A stretch of 64,000 nucleotides of DNA from Akanthomyces muscarius (lineage: Eukaryota > Ascomycota > Sordariomycetes > Hypocreales > Cordycipitaceae): positions 930,001 through 994,000 of the forward strand of contig NC_079241.1 of assembly GCF_028009165.1 (NCBI RefSeq), given 5' to 3'. Shown here in pieces: positions 44,282-54,096 of this stretch. The translations under genes and the position numbers were made by a program. The notes below the pieces were generated by a model. That model worked only from the letters and a program-made list of their open reading frames with translations. It was not told where the DNA came from and made no database searches. The first letter of the stretch is position 1, and each line of letters opens with the position of its first letter.

Positions 44282-45064
44282 TTAGTGCATTGCCATCAAG
44301 ATTGCGCCGCCCACAATTGACAGTAGACAGCCTGAGCCTGGCATCATCGTCGCCGCGTTCTCCTTGTCACCGTCGCCGTCCGTGTTTGGCGCTGCCGGCG
44401 CCGACGCAAGCACCTTTTCACCACTGGGGTAGCGAATGTTGTACACCGGCGCTCCCTTGAGCACGTCGGGCAGGCCAAGCTGATGCGGGCAGGTCGCCTG
44501 GTTCTGCGCGGGCCAGTTGTCGAGCGTGCACACCTCGTCGCGGCCGAGCGTGCAGATGGGGTCCAGCACGTTGTAGAGGGCGTAGTTTCCGGCGACCCAG
44601 CTGTCCTTTTCGCCGAGGCACGCGGCCAGGTAGTTCATGCTGTTGGCCGCGCTGAGCGGCAGCCGGCCGCCCTTGGTGTGGATGAGGTCGCGGCACCGCG
44701 ACGGGTCGGCGGCCTGGGCCGTCATCTCGACGCCGCCGCCGGCGACGGGCTTGTCGGTGGCCGACTTGCCGGTGAGGAGGTAGTTCCAGGCGTCGTAGCT
44801 GACGTCGTGCGCGCCGCCGGACTGGTCGATGCGCAGGAGGTACAGCTGGCGGTCGTCGTAGCTCAGCGACACGCAGATGTTGTCGCAGGTGACGGTGTCG
44901 GGCCAGTAGGCGACGCGGTCGGTGTTGACCTTGCACCCGAGGACGCCAATGGACGAGGAGTAGCTGTCGTGGGGCGTCGCCCAGACTTTGGTGCCTGCGC
45001 TGGCGGCGGCGACGGCGGCACCGTGGGCGATGAGCGCCGTTGCGATGGCGGCGGTTGAAGGCAT
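44282..45064 (-). CDS. Secreted Cys-rich protein with probable GPI-type C-terminus
   Basis: An uninterrupted 260-residue frame starts at the ATG at 45064. The N-terminus (MPSTAAIATALIAHGAAVAAASA) is a signal peptide. The mature part has about eight Cys in a conserved-looking pattern (GCKVNTDRVAYW, TCDNICVSLSY, RCRDL, ACLG, ICTLG, VCTLDN, TCPHQLG). It also contains QSGGAHDVSYDAWNYLLTG, which I associate with a family of secreted fungal proteins of unknown role. The C-terminus (MMPGSGCLLSIVGGAILMAMH) is a short hydrophobic tail after a small-residue stretch, as in GPI-anchored wall proteins. There is no catalytic motif I can name. Expression at the cell surface fits its neighbour, the CCPSGF protein, on the same strand 684 bp away. 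Confidence 0.78.
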   Translation of the reverse strand: MPSTAAIATALIAHGAAVAAASAGTKVWATPHDSYSSSIGVLGCKVNTDRVAYWPDTVTCDNICVSLSYDDRQLYLLRIDQSGGAHDVSYDAWNYLLTGKSATDKPVAGGGVEMTAQAADPSRCRDLIHTKGGRLPLSAANSMNYLAACLGEKDSWVAGNYALYNVLDPICTLGRDEVCTLDNWPAQNQATCPHQLGLPDVLKGAPVYNIRYPSGEKVLASAPAAPNTDGDGDKENAATMMPGSGCLLSIVGGAILMAMH

Positions 45065-45649
45065 CGTTGGCGGTCTAACGGGGCGCGGCGGGAAAAGAGT
45101 CCGTGTGGTTTGTGCTAAAGGAGTGTGGCGACGAGGCGCGTCGCGAGCCGGATAAGAAACGAGTGACTGGCCGTGCCGGTTGCAACGGCTCCTAGCGATG
45201 GCGAAAAGGCATGCAGAAGTGTGAATGAGGGCAGATATCTCGCATCGTCGCAAGCGTTGAGCGGGCGCAAAACGAGGGCGAGCGACGTCCAATTTGCGTC
45301 GCCCGCAGGTGGACTGTATCACATCGGGCTAGCGTCAGTCAGGGTCTTTTGGTGCCTAGATCACAGTGGATTGCAGTGGATTACAGGGGAAACACCGCGA
45401 ACTGTACCACTGTGGCACTGCTACCAGGCTCGGTTCTCTTCTGTGAATCTTTAGGAGAAAAAAAGGAGAAGGAAAAAAAAAAAAGAAAAGAAAGGTGCTT
45501 GTTCCTGTCCAGAGCCGAAATTATCGTAGACTATCAGAATTGGCCCCATATCGCTGTGATGGGCTGTCACCCGCCGCCATTGGGGTTTCTGCAGCCTGGG
45601 CGTACAGCAGCTGGAGACCCCGTTTGCTAAAGCATCATTCTTTACCTTA
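45065..45649. promoter_or_regulatory. Promoter region up to the transposon
   Basis: This is the upstream region of the Cys-rich protein gene. The Fot1-like element begins at 45650, so the insertion sits about 585 bp upstream of this start codon. There is a short repeat of GTGGATTGCA/GTGGATTACA near 45367-45387. No gene is seen. Confidence 0.5.
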
Positions 45650-47589
45650 CACGTGCCCGCACCACTTCCTACAGAAGGGTGCTGTATAGCCCCACAACCA
45701 CCATAGCCCTACAGCCACTTTTTCCACATTCCATCTTTGACAACGCGTAACTTCTGCCCTGATGAATGGATTTAATCAAGATCAAGAGGAACGCGTTAGC
45801 GACGCCTTATTTTATCTCAGCCAAAACCCTAAAGCAAAACTTCAAACGGTTGCGAAGATGCACGGGCTAACACGTAGGGTACTGCGTGGACGCGTCGTAG
45901 GCGTCCGGCCAGGTCGCCCATAACATTCGCATATGGCAAAGCTAGAAGAAGGCGAAGAACGCGCAATTTTGGATATGATTATTCGTATAGACAATATGAA
46001 TCTTTCGGTATCAAAATCATAGATAACAGACGCAGCTAACTGGATAATTAAAGAGCGGTCGTCGCCACACAATCCCACTCCAAACTACGTCGCCACACGC
46101 TAGGTCGACAACTTTATCAAACGCCACAAATTAAACATCAGACACAATAAAATTTAAGATCTAGTAAGGCAGGATGCTGAGGATCCTATTACTATTAAAA
46201 ATTATTTCAAAGACGTCCGGAAAACCATTAATAACTATAGAATTACCTTAGACGCTATATAGAATATAGACGAGACCGGTTTCCGAATTAGGACAGCTAA
46301 CAGGACGTCTATCGTTACCTATAGGCCAAAAAACGCCTCAAGAAGAGCCGTGCCTTTGAACCGGGAGCTGGCAAGCTGTATTAAGTCAATCTCGGCTGGA
46401 GGAGACTTTATCAAAGCGCCATTCCTCATAGTACAAGGCAAGGTGCATTTAGCTCGATGGTATGATGTTTCTGAGCTTCTAAACGCCGCCTAAGTCGCCG
46501 TCACAGATAAAGGTTATTCAAATAACGAAGTGGGCTTTACCTAGATCAAATTCTTCGAAAAACACACTAAAAATAAGAGCTCTTCAGAGTGGCGATTACT
46601 TCTACTCGACAGCCATAGCAGCCACCACACATATGAATTTCTAAATTACATAAATTCTAAAAACATTATATGCTATAGCTTCTTATCGCAATTAACTTAT
46701 ATTCTTCAGCCTCTTAATGTGGTAATTTTTTCTCCTAAAAAACATTACTATTCGGAGGCTGTTAATAAGCTAGTACATAATAGGCTAACCGACATCTCTA
46801 AAATCGAATTCTTCACCATTATCTAAAATACACGCCTCCGCGTAATAAAGACAGACTTAATTTTTTCAGCATTTCGAAGAATAGGCATTTCTCTATATAA
46901 TCCCGAAATTATACTTAAAGAAATTCAAAAATTACACCCGCGAGCGGCCAAGGAAGACGTAGCACCAGAAACACCACTATCGTCGCCTCTTAACCACAAT
47001 TTCTCGTCACCACCACAAACTCCGCATAATTTGCGTACTGTTAATATCACCTTTCGCTCTATAGAATCATCAGTCAAAAAGTTAACGCCTATCAAACAGC
47101 GTGGGCGGAGTTATTACCACTTTATTCGGTACCTTAAGCGGGTGCGCACTAGTGTAGTAGCTATCACCGCCCGACACAATCAGATTTCACGCTGCCTTAA
47201 AGATATCGAAAATACGCAAAACCGGGCTCGCGAGGCTCGCAGACAACAGAATTATCATCTACAAAAAGGAGGAGTTTTGCACGCCTCTTTTGCACGTCAT
47301 ATAGTCCGAGAGAGGCGGAAGGCAGCCTTTAAGGCAGCCCAACGCAAGGTACAACGCGAGGAGAAGAAGCAGGAACGAGAATAAGAAACGGCGCGCAAAA
47401 AAAGAGAAAAAATTAGAAAGCAAAGATTAAGCAGCTTACGTAGTCGGAAGTCAAATTAGTTTATTTTTATCTACTATGCTTGATTTAATATAATTATTTG
47501 AAGTCAGAGTGCCTTACAATGTGGCTCTGTAGCTATGGTGGTTGTAGGGCTATACAGCACCCTTCTGTAGGAAGTGGTGCGGGCACGTG
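45650..47589 (+). mobile_element. Fot1-like (pogo/Tc1-mariner) DNA transposon, RIP-inactivated
   Basis: The element is 1940 bp and is bounded by terminal inverted repeats. The outer 43 bases, beginning CACGTGCCCGCACCACTTCC, are identical at both ends. Similarity continues for some 25 more with mismatches. It is flanked by TA on both sides (45648-45649 and 47590-47591), as expected of Tc1/mariner/pogo TA target-site duplications. Size, TIR length and TSD match Fusarium Fot1 (about 1.9 kb, 44-bp TIRs). It contains one transposase frame killed by stop codons (separate entry). TIRs are far better preserved than the coding part. Confidence 0.93.
45762..47384 (+). pseudogene. Fot1/pogo transposase, dead through multiple nonsense codons
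   Basis: A single frame from the ATG at 45762 to 47384 carries the whole transposase without net frameshift. It has eight in-frame stops (the first at 45921-45923 and 46020-46022). The N-terminal helix-turn-helix region is visible (KAKLQTVAKMHGLTRRVLRGR). The DDE catalytic domain shows IDETGF with the first Asp at 46269 and LLLLDSHSSHHTYEF with the second Asp at 46608. The third catalytic position in LQPLNVVIFSPKKHYY reads Asn (codon 46716) where the family has Asp. The C-terminal basic region is intact from about 47031. The stops are TAG/TAA in places where the family has Trp or Gln, matching C-to-T changes at CpA on either strand, the RIP signature. Confidence 0.9.
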
Positions 47590-48862
47590 TACCCTACATC
47601 TATTCCACTCAGATCCAGCATACAGCTTCACGCTGGGTGAAGCCCATCAAATACTGTCATTTGAGCCGGGGGCACAGAAACAAAACACATGGTCGATCCG
47701 TTCGCGCAACCGAAACGCTTGCTGCACCTTTTTTCGGCAAAGTGAGCCCTCTGTGACGTTCGATGTTACCATGACACTCCCACCTCAAGTTCCGTGCGCT
47801 GCCCTTGAAGGTGCGCAGGACCAAGGAGCGGCCGTTCACGCCATCCGCAGCCCCTACCATTCTTCGGCACACGTGGAGGACAAAAGCCCTGCAGAAGCAA
47901 AGTTAAAGAGTATCAACCATCCGCCGCACCATATCCCGTCATTTGTCACCATCTGTTGATAGCAACCGGCTCAGCGGGCACCACGCACCACCACTCGCAC
48001 TCCAATGCTGGAGACTTTCAGCCCTGTCGACAGATGTTCTCTCTATGGTTGTGCAATTGAAATGACTAGCGCATATTGCTCGGACTTTTGCGTCTTTAGT
48101 CCACAGATGGCATGACTGTATCAAAATCAGAAGGACGAACGGCATTGGGAGAGATGGAAAGGCGGTAGAACGGAAACAATTGAACATGAAACGAACCGCA
48201 GCTCGGCGGCTTCTGCATTCGTTTCAAGGCCACATACTTCATTGCTCGGCATTGCCATTCGCCGCCACACGGATGAAAGTTGGATTATACTGCCAAATTC
48301 AAAGGAGAGTTTCAGATCGCCTTCTAGTGTCTTCGGCCTCCTATTCAACCCCTCTTCTTGGCGCACAGCAACCAACATGGGGAAATCGAGCAGACTGAGG
48401 TGGGGTTTGTTTCTTCTCCGCGAACCGTGCATCCGGCCATCACTTCCACCCCATTCAAGTGTTTATGCCGAGTACTAATCAAGATACACTGCCGTTCTTT
48501 CTGACCTATAGCGAGCTTCGATTTGCTACACTGGGCAAATGCGACTCGCCCGCCCCATATCGCATCCCAAGTCTGCTAGCGAGGCCATGGCGCCGAATAT
48601 CCCGATGAGCTCCGCCCATTCTGTCTTTGCGCCTCCCGCAGACATGGCCTGAGACGAAACTCTAAGGGGGGTGGCCGGGCGTGTTGCACATGCCATATAC
48701 GTGAAAAGGGGAAGTGGTTTACTCGTCCGATCGCCCCGGTCAGATAAATAACTCTTGCAGTACTGTCCGTCAGCGTTTGTCGAGTTGGTCTGGGATCTTT
48801 TCGATAGCTCTGTCATCTAAGCCATATATCCCACCACCACTCTTCCTTATACCTTTGCAAGG
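47590..48862. promoter_or_regulatory. Intergenic between transposon and GH16 gene
   Basis: This 1.3-kb region contains the promoter of the glucanase gene. Several short frames exist, without motif or splice support. No second transposon end was noticed. Confidence 0.45.
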
Positions 48863-49825
48863 ATGAAAGCCCGTCCGTTCGCGGTTCTGGTCGCGCTTCT
48901 CGCACATACGGTATATGCCAACGCCGCCGACAACAGCGTCACCGGCGTGCCCCTCCCAGCAGGTTTCTCCCGCGCCCTCTTCTACGACGATTTCTCTTCC
49001 AACAGCAGCTTGGATCTGTCCAAGTGGGCATACGACCTGGGTACGCAGTATCCCGGCGGCCCGGCTAACTGGGGAACCGGCGAGATCCAGTCGTACACTG
49101 CTTCCTCCGACAACATCTACATCACCCACGAGAAGACGCTGCGCATCGTCCCCGTCCATGACGGTCAAGCCGGCTGGACGTCCGCCCGCATCGAAACACA
49201 ACCCGACTGGGACTTTGCCGCCGCCGTCGGCCAGCAGATCCGTGTCGAGGCCAAGGTCAAGCTCGGTCTGGCGGAGGCCGACGAGCAATGGGGCATCTGG
49301 CCAGCTTTTTGGTCCCTCGGGAGCGCATACCGCGATAACTACCAGAACTGGCCGTCTATCGGCGAGGTGGACTTTTTCGAGAGCACCCACGGCCAGCCAA
49401 GCGTTTGGCAGTCGCTGCACTGTGGCTCGAGCGCCTCCGGTGGTCCCTGCAACGAGCCTACGGGGCGCTTCCAGGAGGCCGGCAGCGATATTTACAACCG
49501 AGACGACTGGAACATCTTCTCCTGGGAGCTGGACCGCCGCCACGGTACGGGCTGGACTGATACCTGGATGGGGCCGGAGGAGCGAATGACGTGGTTCGTC
49601 AACGACAAGCCACTCTTCGTCCTCAAAAAGTCTGATCTCGGTAATGACGAGGCTTGGAACCAAATTGTTGACGATAAAAAGTTTTTGCTTCTTAACGTCG
49701 CTGTCGGTGGTAGCTTCGCTAATGCCAGGGCCGGCTTCCAGACCCCGACGGAAAAGACCACTGGTGGTCTTGGTGCTGCCATGGAGGTCGACTATGTCGG
49801 TGTCTATGAGTCCTGGTCCAAATAA
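48863..49825 (+). CDS. Secreted GH16 beta-glucanase
   Basis: An uninterrupted 320-residue frame starts at the ATG at 48863. The signal peptide is MKARPFAVLVALLAHTVYANA. The body is a glycoside hydrolase family 16 jelly-roll. The catalytic signature GEVDFFES carries Glu168 as nucleophile, Asp170, and Glu173 as acid/base. Supporting blocks are ALFYDDFSSNSSLDLSKW at the N-terminus, WGTGEIQSYTASSDNIYI, WPAFWSLGS, WNIFSWELD, MTWFVNDKPLF and LLLNVAVGGSFANA. The GH16 fungal subgroup with this layout acts on beta-1,3(4)-glucans, either as endoglucanase or in wall remodelling. There is no GPI signal or carbohydrate-binding module. It is intronless. The neighbour on the other side is a cell-surface protease, so both are secretory-pathway products. 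Confidence 0.93.
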   Translation: MKARPFAVLVALLAHTVYANAADNSVTGVPLPAGFSRALFYDDFSSNSSLDLSKWAYDLGTQYPGGPANWGTGEIQSYTASSDNIYITHEKTLRIVPVHDGQAGWTSARIETQPDWDFAAAVGQQIRVEAKVKLGLAEADEQWGIWPAFWSLGSAYRDNYQNWPSIGEVDFFESTHGQPSVWQSLHCGSSASGGPCNEPTGRFQEAGSDIYNRDDWNIFSWELDRRHGTGWTDTWMGPEERMTWFVNDKPLFVLKKSDLGNDEAWNQIVDDKKFLLLNVAVGGSFANARAGFQTPTEKTTGGLGAAMEVDYVGVYESWSK

Positions 49826-50251
49826 GGTTGGTAGACTGGAGCTTCCGACGATTCGCGTTCAGAACGACGCGATTTGTTTTTAATATGCCATATATGGCTA
49901 GCACAAAGCCTGGCGCTAGTGTCTACGTTTTTCGCGCGCCTTTATTGCATTCTTGTCCATATACCTTTCACTATCTTTATCTACACAATTTACGATGTTA
50001 CGCGTTTACAGACTCACTGTTCAAAGCAGCTCACAACACCAGGCTTTCGACTAAAAATAAATTACTTTAAGAATAAGAATGTGCTCAGACTTGATCGTCA
50101 AAGTGCATATAAGAAGTATATATAAAGATGTGTTTTCTCCCCTACCCGTTTGAATACATTGATCCAATAACCATGACATGTCCATTTAATCATATAAGCT
50201 CTATACGAATAATGAAGAAAAGGGATTCTGTTTACTACCCGATTCATCCCT
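49826..50251. other. Convergent intergenic, AT-rich
   Basis: These 426 bp lie between the stop codons of the GH16 gene and the aspartic protease gene. It is AT-rich, as expected for 3' UTRs. No gene is seen. Confidence 0.55.
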
Positions 50252-52462
50252 TTACAGGATCAGAGCAGCAATGACAGCAACCATGGCAGCGACGCCAGAG
50301 ACGCGGAACATCTCCGCGGCGGTGCCAGTGACGACGGGAGGAGTCGTAGGCTTGCCGGCAGGGACAGTGCTGCCGCCGCAAGTCGCGCACGGCTTGGACA
50401 CGGTGGTCAAGCCGCCGGTGGGGTGAGGGCAGTTGGCACCACCGGGGCACTGGTTACCGCCAGCAGGACCAGTGGGCTTGCCGTTACAGTTCGGTCCCGG
50501 GCAGTTGTTGTTGGCGCCGGTGCTGGTGGGCTGAGGAGGAGGGCAGTTGGGACCACCGGGGCACTGATGACCGCCTGTGGGCTTGTTCTCACCAGGAGCC
50601 GACGGAGCGGTGGCGGTGGGCTTGTCGGTGTTGTTGCAGTTGGGACCGGGGCAGACGTTTTCGGGCTTGCCGGGCTGCTCAGGCTTGCCAGGCTGGCCGC
50701 AGTCGGGACCAGGGCACTGGGGCTGGCCGGTAGGCTGAGGAGGCACACGGGTGGCAGTCTGCTCGCCGGGGCACCAGGTGGTGTAGGAGGTGATGACCTC
50801 GGTGGTGACGCGGCCGACGGGGCAGTTGGTCACGACGGGCGGGCACGAGGTGATGGTGTAGGTGGTGGTGGTGAGGAAGGTGGACGTGTACGTGGGGGCG
50901 GCGGTCGTGGTCATGTTGGTCCAGGGGATGCTGGTGCTGCCGGTGCCGCTGGGAACGGAAGAGGTAGGGACGCCAGTACCAGTGGGCACCGGGGAGGTAG
51001 GGTTACCGGTGCCGGTAGGGATAGACGAGGTAGGGACGCCAGTGCCAGTGGGAACTGAAGAAGTGGAGGTAGGGACACCGGAGGTCGGGCTGCTGCTAGA
51101 CGAGGTCACAGAGGCGGAAGTGCTGGTGGGGATGGAAGACGTCTGGCTGCTGCTGGACGTGGTGGTGGAAGAGCTCGTGGTGGAGGAGCTCGTCACAGGA
51201 GGCTTGCCACACTCACCCTGCAGAGGTTTGACGGCGTTGGCACCCTTGCCAAAGGCAACCAGGTTCGTACCGCAGTCGGCGCTCTGGGCGAGCCAGACGT
51301 TCTTGTTGTCCTGGTCAAAGACGGCGTAGGCTGCGCGGAAGAACGAATCGCCCAAGGACCAGGATTTGCTGTTGGCCGGGCTGGGAACGGCGCCGAGGAG
51401 ACAAAAGTCGGCATCGGCCTCCCAGATGAAGTCACCGAAAGGCACCTTGATCAGCGCCTCGCCAAACTTAAAGTCAATGGTCTTGTCCTCCTTGCGCAGC
51501 GCGCAAGGAACAGTGTGCTGGTTGTAGGTGGCATCAAACTTGGCACCGGGGAAGCCGGCCGCGATGGCATTGACCAGGCCGGCGGGCAGGTGACCGAGCG
51601 TGGCGCCCGTGTCGGGGAAGATGGGCAGGCTGGCACCCTTGGCGAGAGCCTCTTGCGTCTGGCCGTTGGGCATGTTGACAGTGAGGCCGTCCAGGTTGAT
51701 CCAATAGCGGACGGCACCGTCGGGACCGGGCACGATGATTGGGCACTTCTTAAGCTCGCCCTTAAACTTCTTGGTGTCAGCACCACCAAAGATGACGGCG
51801 CCACGGGGGTTGTCGACGGAGCGCAGGTCGACCGAGAAGGCGCGGGCGTTGATGATGCCCTGCTGGGCAAGCGAGTCAATCACCATCGGGTACGGCGCGG
51901 CGTCGAAGCCGCGCAGGTCCGGGCCGGCGCCCATGATGCCTTCCGCCAAGTCCTGGCTGGAAGAAGCGGCACCAAACGTCTGGTTGACAATCTTGGCGCT
52001 GCCGAGGCCGACAGAGTCCTGGACGTAGTCAAACTTGACCTGGCCCTTGCCGTAGGTGACACCGCCGGTCTGCTTGAGGTCGACGGTGGATTTGCTGGGC
52101 ACGAAGCGGCCGAGACTCTTGCAGAACTTCTCGCTGTCGGCGTTGCCAGAGGTGCTGCAGTCCGGGTTCACCCAGAGCTCGTTGGAGCCCGTGTCAAAAT
52201 CGACCTTGACCTCCTGGCCGGGCGTGCCCATGCTGAGGGTGATGAGGTACTGCGTGCCCGATTGCTGGTTCAGCAGGTCCGAGGTGGCCTGGCGGCGAAC
52301 GGCGGCGCCCTTGCGGTGCTGGGCGACCTTGTTGCCCTGGACGGGGAAGCGAAGAAGGCCGGGGAGCTCGACGGCGCGGTTGTCGTCGACGGTGGCGAGG
52401 TTGTTGGCCACGGCCGTGGCCTGGACGGCCACGGCCATGGTGGCGAGAGCAAAGGTACGCAT
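50252..52462 (-). CDS. GPI-type secreted aspartic protease with Cys/Pro repeat tail
   Basis: One frame of 736 residues, intronless. It has an N-terminal signal (MRTFALATMAVAVQATAVA) and a prosegment ending with RR at 56-57, a kexin-type site. The pepsin-like domain has both active-site motifs, DTGS at 90-93 and DTGA at 284-287, plus YGKG at 137-140 in the flap region. From about 400 on come a Ser/Thr stalk with imperfect repeats (units like TSSVPTGTGV) and a WSC-like STTSTF region. Then at least five CPGPNC/CPGGPNCP-type Cys/Pro/Gly units follow. The last residues (AAEMFRVSGVAAMVAVIAALIL) form a hydrophobic GPI-attachment tail. Yapsin- and OPSB-like enzymes of this type work at the cell wall, processing surface proteins or host peptides. 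The Cys-rich linker is unusual. Confidence 0.93.
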   Translation of the reverse strand: MRTFALATMAVAVQATAVANNLATVDDNRAVELPGLLRFPVQGNKVAQHRKGAAVRRQATSDLLNQQSGTQYLITLSMGTPGQEVKVDFDTGSNELWVNPDCSTSGNADSEKFCKSLGRFVPSKSTVDLKQTGGVTYGKGQVKFDYVQDSVGLGSAKIVNQTFGAASSSQDLAEGIMGAGPDLRGFDAAPYPMVIDSLAQQGIINARAFSVDLRSVDNPRGAVIFGGADTKKFKGELKKCPIIVPGPDGAVRYWINLDGLTVNMPNGQTQEALAKGASLPIFPDTGATLGHLPAGLVNAIAAGFPGAKFDATYNQHTVPCALRKEDKTIDFKFGEALIKVPFGDFIWEADADFCLLGAVPSPANSKSWSLGDSFFRAAYAVFDQDNKNVWLAQSADCGTNLVAFGKGANAVKPLQGECGKPPVTSSSTTSSSTTTSSSSQTSSIPTSTSASVTSSSSSPTSGVPTSTSSVPTGTGVPTSSIPTGTGNPTSPVPTGTGVPTSSVPSGTGSTSIPWTNMTTTAAPTYTSTFLTTTTYTITSCPPVVTNCPVGRVTTEVITSYTTWCPGEQTATRVPPQPTGQPQCPGPDCGQPGKPEQPGKPENVCPGPNCNNTDKPTATAPSAPGENKPTGGHQCPGGPNCPPPQPTSTGANNNCPGPNCNGKPTGPAGGNQCPGGANCPHPTGGLTTVSKPCATCGGSTVPAGKPTTPPVVTGTAAEMFRVSGVAAMVAVIAALIL

Positions 52463-53978
52463 GGTGAGAGAGAAGCGAGAGCAGAAAAGAGTGATGTCTC
52501 GTTATTTCTAAAAGAGTGACTATGAAGATATCAAAGGAAAGAGTAGGACCAGAAAAAGACTGTGAGGTAGTTGGGTGTCCCAAAGAAAAGAGAGTGAAGA
52601 GCACTTAAAGGAAAGGGCAGAAGGGACTTGGACGGATCATCACGTCTATATAATCTCCCGTCTACAAAACTAACAAAATCTGCATTATCTCTCGGGGAGC
52701 TTGCCCGCGTAGGGGAATAGGGAGAGGCCGATTCTTTCAGCTTTGAGAGGCTCGACTCCAGCTCTGGGCGCAGTCGGTGGATCACTACACCAAAACAAGT
52801 CAAGATGCATTGGTTATAACAGGGGCTGGGGGCTGGACGACTTTGTTAGGAGGCTGTAGACGAGCAAGTCCACCATCACAGAGGGTGAGCTGGCCGAGAT
52901 TTGGGAAGAAACGAGGCTAGATGGTAGACAGGGGGGTTTAGGAAGTTGGTCTGTCATCTTGTAAAGAAGCTAGAAAGATGGGCTGGGGTTTAGGCTGTTT
53001 GGAAGAAGCGTGCGTTAGCTTCAGGTACCAGGCACACGTTTTTTCGTCAAGGGTATCCACGAGGCTGAAAATAGTACGCGGCCAAAAAAGTCGTCGAGTT
53101 GGGATGACTGCATGAGAGAGCCTCGCTCGCGGGCTAGGCTGCTAGTTTCCAGTTTTAAACCAAAATAGGCTACTGAAAAAGGTAGAAAATAGCGTTTCAA
53201 CGGGAGCACGTATTTCGTATATGTCGGGTGAAATTAAGCACGAATCTGCTAGCCAGTCTCACGCACCTCCTTATTTTTGTTCTGGTGAGGCTGCTGCTAA
53301 TCTTGCCCTGCTCTGACTTACACGGGCGCTCATCAAAACTTCACCCTACTGCATCTGGAACAGGCCTCACCATCTTTATTAAAAAAAAAAAAGGGCCATT
53401 CCAGTACTGCTACTGCATTTCCAAATGCCCGTGCTAAAATCGCTCGTTTTTACTCTCCCCTTTGAGACGAAGGATGGAGGGGGGGCAAGTGAGCATCGCC
53501 TTGAAGAAACTGGAGACTCAACGCCATGAATTACCTAATGGGGCAAGACCACCCAGAACAAGCACCATGGGCTGAAAATCCAGTACGGATGCGCCAGCTT
53601 ATCATGGGGGTCGTGGTCTGGAAGAAAGATGTGCCTAGGATGGCAATAGAAAGGAACGAAAGATATCGACGGAGAAGCTGGAATCGCTCCTCTGGCCTGT
53701 GATTGCTGCTGCCAGACTCAGTAGAGTTGATTGCGCGGGTATGGAAGCCGCTGAGGCAAAGGAGCGTGAACGAATGATCCCCACTCAGCTGACCGCGACT
53801 AAGCCGGCAAAGACGGAGAGGATGATGTATTAGTTTTGTTTAGCTAGCGTGCGGGCTGTCGACATTGTGCGCATTGCCTTTCAATGCTTCAAATGATATA
53901 TTCGGTTCCAATCTAGTATGCTATTTATGCTATTTATGCTTAATGTTCTATCGTTTCCATGTCTCGTGTTCTATCGTG
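52463..53978. promoter_or_regulatory. Promoter of the aspartic protease and flank of a minisatellite
   Basis: This 1.5-kb region contains the protease promoter. A minisatellite begins at its right edge. Nothing else coding was found; a T/A-rich run lies near 53380-53392. Confidence 0.45.
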
Positions 53979-54096
53979 TCTGTCGCTTCTGCTCTGTCGC
54001 TTCTGCTCTGTCGCTTCTGCTCTGTCGCTTCTGCTCTGTCGCTTCTGCTCTGTCGCCTCTGCCCTATCGCTTCTGCCCTATCGCTTCTGCTCCCTG
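53979..54096. repeat. 14-bp minisatellite overlapping the 3' end of the 559-residue gene
   Basis: About eight tandem copies of the unit CTCTGTCGCTTCTG, with variants toward the right end. The minus-strand gene enters the array, and its stop codon (TAG, read on the minus strand at 54080-54078) lies within a variant unit. Confidence 0.9.

Noticed and set aside
44483..45058. 191-codon plus-strand frame opposite the Cys-rich secreted protein
   Set aside because: Gly/Val/Ala-rich shadow without signal peptide or domain.
48770..49663. 297-codon minus-strand frame opposite the GH16 gene
   Set aside because: It opens with a non-ATG codon and has no motif; the GH16 catalytic signature is on the plus strand.
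51515..52519. 334-codon plus-strand frame opposite the aspartic protease
   Set aside because: The protease on the minus strand has signal peptide, DTG motifs and GPI tail; the plus frame is compositional shadow.
53979..54096. Tandem repeats considered as a CRISPR array
   Set aside because: Units are contiguous 14-mers without spacers, in a eukaryote.
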